From NCBI RefSeq assembly GCF_021725675.1, contig NZ_JAKJPO010000007.1, positions 62,001 to 126,000 on the forward strand: a stretch of DNA of 64,000 bases. Reading direction: 5' to 3'. The notes beneath the pieces are model-generated. The model was not told the origin of the DNA and did not search any database. It worked only from the letters and a program-made list of their open reading frames with translations. The stretch comes from Marilutibacter chinensis (GTDB taxonomy: Bacteria > Pseudomonadota > Gammaproteobacteria > Xanthomonadales > Xanthomonadaceae). Made by a program: the position numbers and the translations under genes. Positions 61,149 to 64,000 of this stretch are shown here, piece by piece (the stretch's first letter is position 1; each line of letters starts with the position of its first letter).

Positions 61149-61972
61149 TGTCCATGCCGCTGCGTTTCCGACTCCTGCCGAGCATCGCCCTGCTGGCCCT
61201 TCTGCCCACCCTGCCGGTCGCGGCGGAGCCGCCGGCACGCGGCCTGCTGCCGACCGCGGCGCTGGCACTGTCCCCGTCGGCCCTCGCCGCGGCAATGGCC
61301 AGCGGAGGCAATGCGCTCGACGCGGTGATCGACGTCCGCCGCGCGCATGCGGACGGACTGATGGTGCTGGCGGTCACTCCCGGCGGCACCGGCGACCGGA
61401 TCGGCCTGCGTGTCGGCGATCGCATCCTCGAGGTAAACGGCCGCCCGCTCACCGACACGCTGGAACCTTCCAGGGTGATGGCCGAAGCGATGACGGTGCA
61501 GCGCCCGCTGGAACTGCGGGTATCGCGCGACGGCCGCGCCTTGACGCTGACCGGCACCGCCGCGACGGCCGATTCCGACCCGGCGCCGGAAGGTTGCGGC
61601 TACGTCACCACCCGCGGCACCCTGCCGCACGTCAGCGACCGCCTGTATCCGGTCGAGATCATCGACATCGATGGCGGCGGCCGGCCCATCGACGCCAATC
61701 GGCACCGGCTGCCGGCCGGCCTGCATGTGGTGATCGTCAGCGAACGCATCGAGGACATCCGCTTCGATCCGGTACAGCGGACCCAGCGCTCGCGCATGCT
61801 CTCCCGGCTCGGCGCGCGTGCGGGCAAGGCACTGGTCATCGAGGTACGGCCGGACACCCGCTACCGGCTGGGGGCGCGCTTCCTCGACCGCGATCTCGGC
61901 AGCCGCACGATCAGCGAGAACGCCTACTGGGAGCCGCTGGTCTGGCAGGAAGTCGAAGACCCTTGCCGCTGA
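61148..61972 (+). CDS. Exported PDZ-domain protein
   Basis: 274 residues. Signal peptide about 1-26 (ending PVAAE). A PDZ-like domain (about 58-140; LMVLAVTPGGTGDRIGLRVGDRILEVNGRPL) is followed by a C-terminal region rich in Arg/Asp without a known domain. A serine protease domain is absent, so it is an adaptor or sensor. It is translationally coupled to the anti-sigma-like gene and may feed the envelope signal to it. The call for a sigma/anti-sigma/sensor trio is inference. Confidence 0.75.
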   Translation: MSMPLRFRLLPSIALLALLPTLPVAAEPPARGLLPTAALALSPSALAAAMASGGNALDAVIDVRRAHADGLMVLAVTPGGTGDRIGLRVGDRILEVNGRPLTDTLEPSRVMAEAMTVQRPLELRVSRDGRALTLTGTAATADSDPAPEGCGYVTTRGTLPHVSDRLYPVEIIDIDGGGRPIDANRHRLPAGLHVVIVSERIEDIRFDPVQRTQRSRMLSRLGARAGKALVIEVRPDTRYRLGARFLDRDLGSRTISENAYWEPLVWQEVEDPCR

Positions 61973-62036
61973 CGTCCAGGCAGGCAATCGGCGGGGCAAC
62001 GGGAAACCTGCCCGGGACCGCCGGCGACGACAGGCG

Positions 62037-62744
62037 CTAGTCGCGACCGAGGCTGTCGCCGAGCGCCTGGCGCAGGAAAGGCACCGTCAGCCGGCGCTGC
62101 GCAGCCAGCGAGGCACGGTCGAGCCGGTCGAGCAGTGCGGTCAGGCCGGTCAGGTCGCGACCGGCGCGCCTGAGCAGCCAGTCGAGCGCGGCCGCCTCCA
62201 GCACCAGCCCGCGCCGCTGCGCACGCTGCGACAGCACCGCGCGGCGGCCGTCGTCGTCGAGCGGCTCCAGCACGACCCGCGCGCATTGCGACAACCGCGA
62301 GCGCAGGTCCGGCAGGATCAGCGCCAGTTCGGCCGGGTTGCCGCTGCCCGCATAGAGCAGGCAGGCCCCCGACGCGCGGGCACGGTTGTGCGCGTCGAAC
62401 AGCGCGATCTCGTCGTCGCGCCGTCCCGCGATCGCCTCCAGCCCGTCCAGCGCGACCAGGTCGTTGCCTTCCAGCGCCTGCAGCGCATCGCCGAGCCGCC
62501 CCGCGGCCGCCTGCAGCGGCAGGTAGGCCACCCGACGTCCCGCCGCCTCCGCGGCCGCGCAGGTCGCCAGCATCAGGTGGGTCTTGCCGACGCCAGCCGG
62601 CCCTGCCAGGTACAGCCAGTCGCCGCCGCCATGGGCGGCGATCGCCTGCAACTGCGCCAGTACGCCCTCCGGGGCGCCGACGTAGGTCTCGAATCGCTGG
62701 TCCGGCGGGTAGCGCAGTGCCAACGGCAGCTGCGGACCGGTCAC
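62037..62744 (-). CDS. hda: DnaA regulatory inactivator Hda
   Basis: 235 residues of DnaA-like AAA+ type. The N-terminal clamp-binding motif is QLPLAL (5-10) and the Walker A is GPAGVGKTH (48-56). It binds the DNA-loaded sliding clamp and stimulates DnaA-ATP hydrolysis, limiting initiation. The start is GTG at 62744, overlapping the AI-2E gene stop. Length is typical of Hda. The usual DnaA domain IV is absent, as expected. Confidence 0.92.
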   Translation of the reverse strand: MTGPQLPLALRYPPDQRFETYVGAPEGVLAQLQAIAAHGGGDWLYLAGPAGVGKTHLMLATCAAAEAAGRRVAYLPLQAAAGRLGDALQALEGNDLVALDGLEAIAGRRDDEIALFDAHNRARASGACLLYAGSGNPAELALILPDLRSRLSQCARVVLEPLDDDGRRAVLSQRAQRRGLVLEAAALDWLLRRAGRDLTGLTALLDRLDRASLAAQRRLTVPFLRQALGDSLGRD

Positions 62745-63970
62745 CCCCGCCCCTGCCCTTCGTCTTCGTCGGCGGCTGCCGGGTCCTGCGCCTCCAGTTC
62801 GCTGGCAGGCACGCCCGGATCGTCGACGCTGGCGGCGACGACCGGCACCGTTGCGGGCGCGGTCGCGCCCGTGTCCGCCTGCGCGCCGGCGTACAACCGG
62901 CTATGGGTGTAGCGTTCCTGCGCATAGCGAAGCAGCACGTTGGCGACCGCAGCCACCGGCAACGCGATCAGCATGCCGAGGAAGCCGAACAACTGGCCGC
63001 CGGCCATGATCGCGAAGATCACCGCCATCGGGTGGAGGCCGATCCGGTCGCCGACGATCCGCGGGGTCAGCACGTAACCTTCGAGCATCTGGCCGACCAC
63101 GAACACACCGGCGACCATCAGCACCAGGGTGAAATCGCCGTCGGGCTGGATGAACGCAGCAATCAGGCCCAGCACCACCCCGGTCGCGGTGCCCAGATAG
63201 GGCACGAAGCTGATCAGGCCGGCGACGATGCCGATCAGCAGGCCGACCTTCAGGCCGACCACGCTCAGCCCGATCGCGTAGATCGCGCCGAGCGCCAGCA
63301 TCACCAGGATCTGGCCGCGCAGGAACGCCGACAGCACGTCGTTGGATTCGCGCGCAAGCCGCCCGACGGTGTCGATCCGGTCGCGCGGAATCAGCGCGGC
63401 GACACGCTCGACCAGCTTGTCCCAGTCACGCAGGAAGTAGAACGTCAGGATCGGCAGCAGCACGATGTTGGCCACCCATGCGACCACCGCCATGCCGGAG
63501 CGCGACACATAGCCGAAGAAGGTCGCCGCGACCCCGCCGGCCTCCTGCCAGTGGCTGCGCACCAGCTGGATCAGCGCCTGCGGATCCAGCCAGCCGGTCA
63601 GCTCCATGCCGGTACGCGCCTCGATCCACGGCAGCGCGGTCTCCATCACCCAGGCCTGCGCCTTCGGCATCAGCTCCAGCACGGTCATGATCTGGCGCTC
63701 GATCATCGGCACCAGGATCAGCAGCGCGAGCGCCAGCAGCAGCGCCATCAGGGTGAACACCAGGGTCACCGCGACGTTGCGCGAGCGTCCGGAACGTTCG
63801 AGACGGTCGACCAGCGGATCGCCCAGCCAGCCCAGCAGCGCCCCCAGCACGAACGGGGTCAGGATCGGCCCCAGCGCCCACAGCAGCCACAGCAGCGCCA
63901 GCACCAGCGCACCCCACTGCAGGCGCTTCAGGAAGCGGGCGATTTCGTCGAACGATTCCATCGACTGCAT
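62741..63970 (-). CDS. AI-2E family transporter (TqsA/PerM-like)
   Basis: 409 residues with eight or so membrane helices, including FVLGALLGWLGDPLVDRLE near the N-terminus and GLISFVPYLGTATGVVLGL, the family signature. The C-terminal 60 residues are cytoplasmic and acidic. The family includes exporters and Na+/H+ antiporters; AI-2 transport is not implied. It overlaps hda (GTGA), a pairing seen in Xanthomonadales. The ATG at 63970 overlaps the stop of the upstream gene. Confidence 0.88.
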   Translation of the reverse strand: MQSMESFDEIARFLKRLQWGALVLALLWLLWALGPILTPFVLGALLGWLGDPLVDRLERSGRSRNVAVTLVFTLMALLLALALLILVPMIERQIMTVLELMPKAQAWVMETALPWIEARTGMELTGWLDPQALIQLVRSHWQEAGGVAATFFGYVSRSGMAVVAWVANIVLLPILTFYFLRDWDKLVERVAALIPRDRIDTVGRLARESNDVLSAFLRGQILVMLALGAIYAIGLSVVGLKVGLLIGIVAGLISFVPYLGTATGVVLGLIAAFIQPDGDFTLVLMVAGVFVVGQMLEGYVLTPRIVGDRIGLHPMAVIFAIMAGGQLFGFLGMLIALPVAAVANVLLRYAQERYTHSRLYAGAQADTGATAPATVPVVAASVDDPGVPASELEAQDPAAADEDEGQGRG

Positions 63971-64000
63971 CAGCGCACCAGGTACACGCTGGGCGCGGGA
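63970..64000 (-). CDS. 3' end of an unidentified upstream gene (cut by window edge)
   Basis: Reading leftwards, the last codons are PAPSVYLVR and stop TGA at 63972-63970, overlapping the AI-2E gene ATG (TGATG). Too short to name; in related genomes a DUF2066 gene commonly precedes, but this cannot be checked here. Confidence 0.45.
   Translation of the reverse strand, partial: PAPSVYLVR

Overview
This window is chromosomal DNA from a high-GC gammaproteobacterium of the Xanthomonadales (Lysobacter/Luteimonas/Xanthomonas type). The main pointers are the fused aspartate kinase-diaminopimelate decarboxylase (lysAC) next to murL and murD2, the XRE-free suf operon led by a Rrf2-type SufR, the fused cysNC, the AmgK-MurU salvage pair, and intergenic palindromes of the GTAGGAGCGGCGTGAGCCGC type. 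No rRNA, tRNA, CRISPR or complete insertion sequence was seen. Nearly all long open frames opposite real genes are shadows of high third-position GC.

Layout. (1) 1-610 is gene-poor and may be decayed. (2) 611-5272 is a quorum-signalling-like module: a ketosynthase, an RpfF-like (DSF synthase) crotonase, a convergent RpfC-like hybrid histidine kinase and a stand-alone acyl carrier protein. It lacks rpfB and rpfG and looks less GC-rich than what follows. This is the most unusual part of the window. (3) 5273-16560 holds core genes: ssb, ispB, a dienelactone-hydrolase-like gene, murD2-murL-lysAC (peptidoglycan and lysine/DAP), phzF-like, an alpha/beta hydrolase and osmC. (4) 16561-26448 holds an EF-G paralogue, lysE-like, a Cdd1-like helix-hairpin-helix gene, a frameshifted carboxymuconolactone decarboxylase gene, a PIN-domain gene, a DUF5916 outer-membrane-type protein, a patatin plus 3-hydroxybutyrate dehydrogenase pair, and a SET-domain methyltransferase with a polylysine tail. 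(5) 26608-33598 is the sufR-sufB-(lprI-like)-sufCDS Fe-S assembly operon with a GNAT and a Rieske gene after it. (6) 33879-42101 is an iron region with two Fur-box-like sites, a TonB-dependent receptor, PiuC, and a PepSY/DUF2271/DUF4198/ApbE/diflavin-reductase operon that reads as an extracytosolic flavin electron-transfer system. (7) 42510-45619 holds hutD-like, comEA-like and an M20 peptidase. (8) 45735-57918 is a nearly complete assimilatory sulfate reduction locus: cysNC, cysD, a TSUP transporter, cysJIH, a LysR regulator, cysG and cysK. (9) 58232-64000 holds amgK-murU, an ECF sigma/anti-sigma-like/PDZ trio, hda, an AI-2E family transporter, and the last codons of an upstream gene.

The genes work together in several ways. 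Cysteine made by CysDNC/JIH/G/K feeds the SufS desulfurase. CysJ/CysI and the Rieske protein need Suf-built clusters or siroheme from CysG. The iron region supplies the iron. MurD2/MurL, LysAC (meso-DAP supply) and AmgK/MurU all converge on peptidoglycan precursors. The Rpf-like module is inferred, not shown, to make and sense a diffusible fatty-acid signal using a dedicated ACP and ketosynthase.
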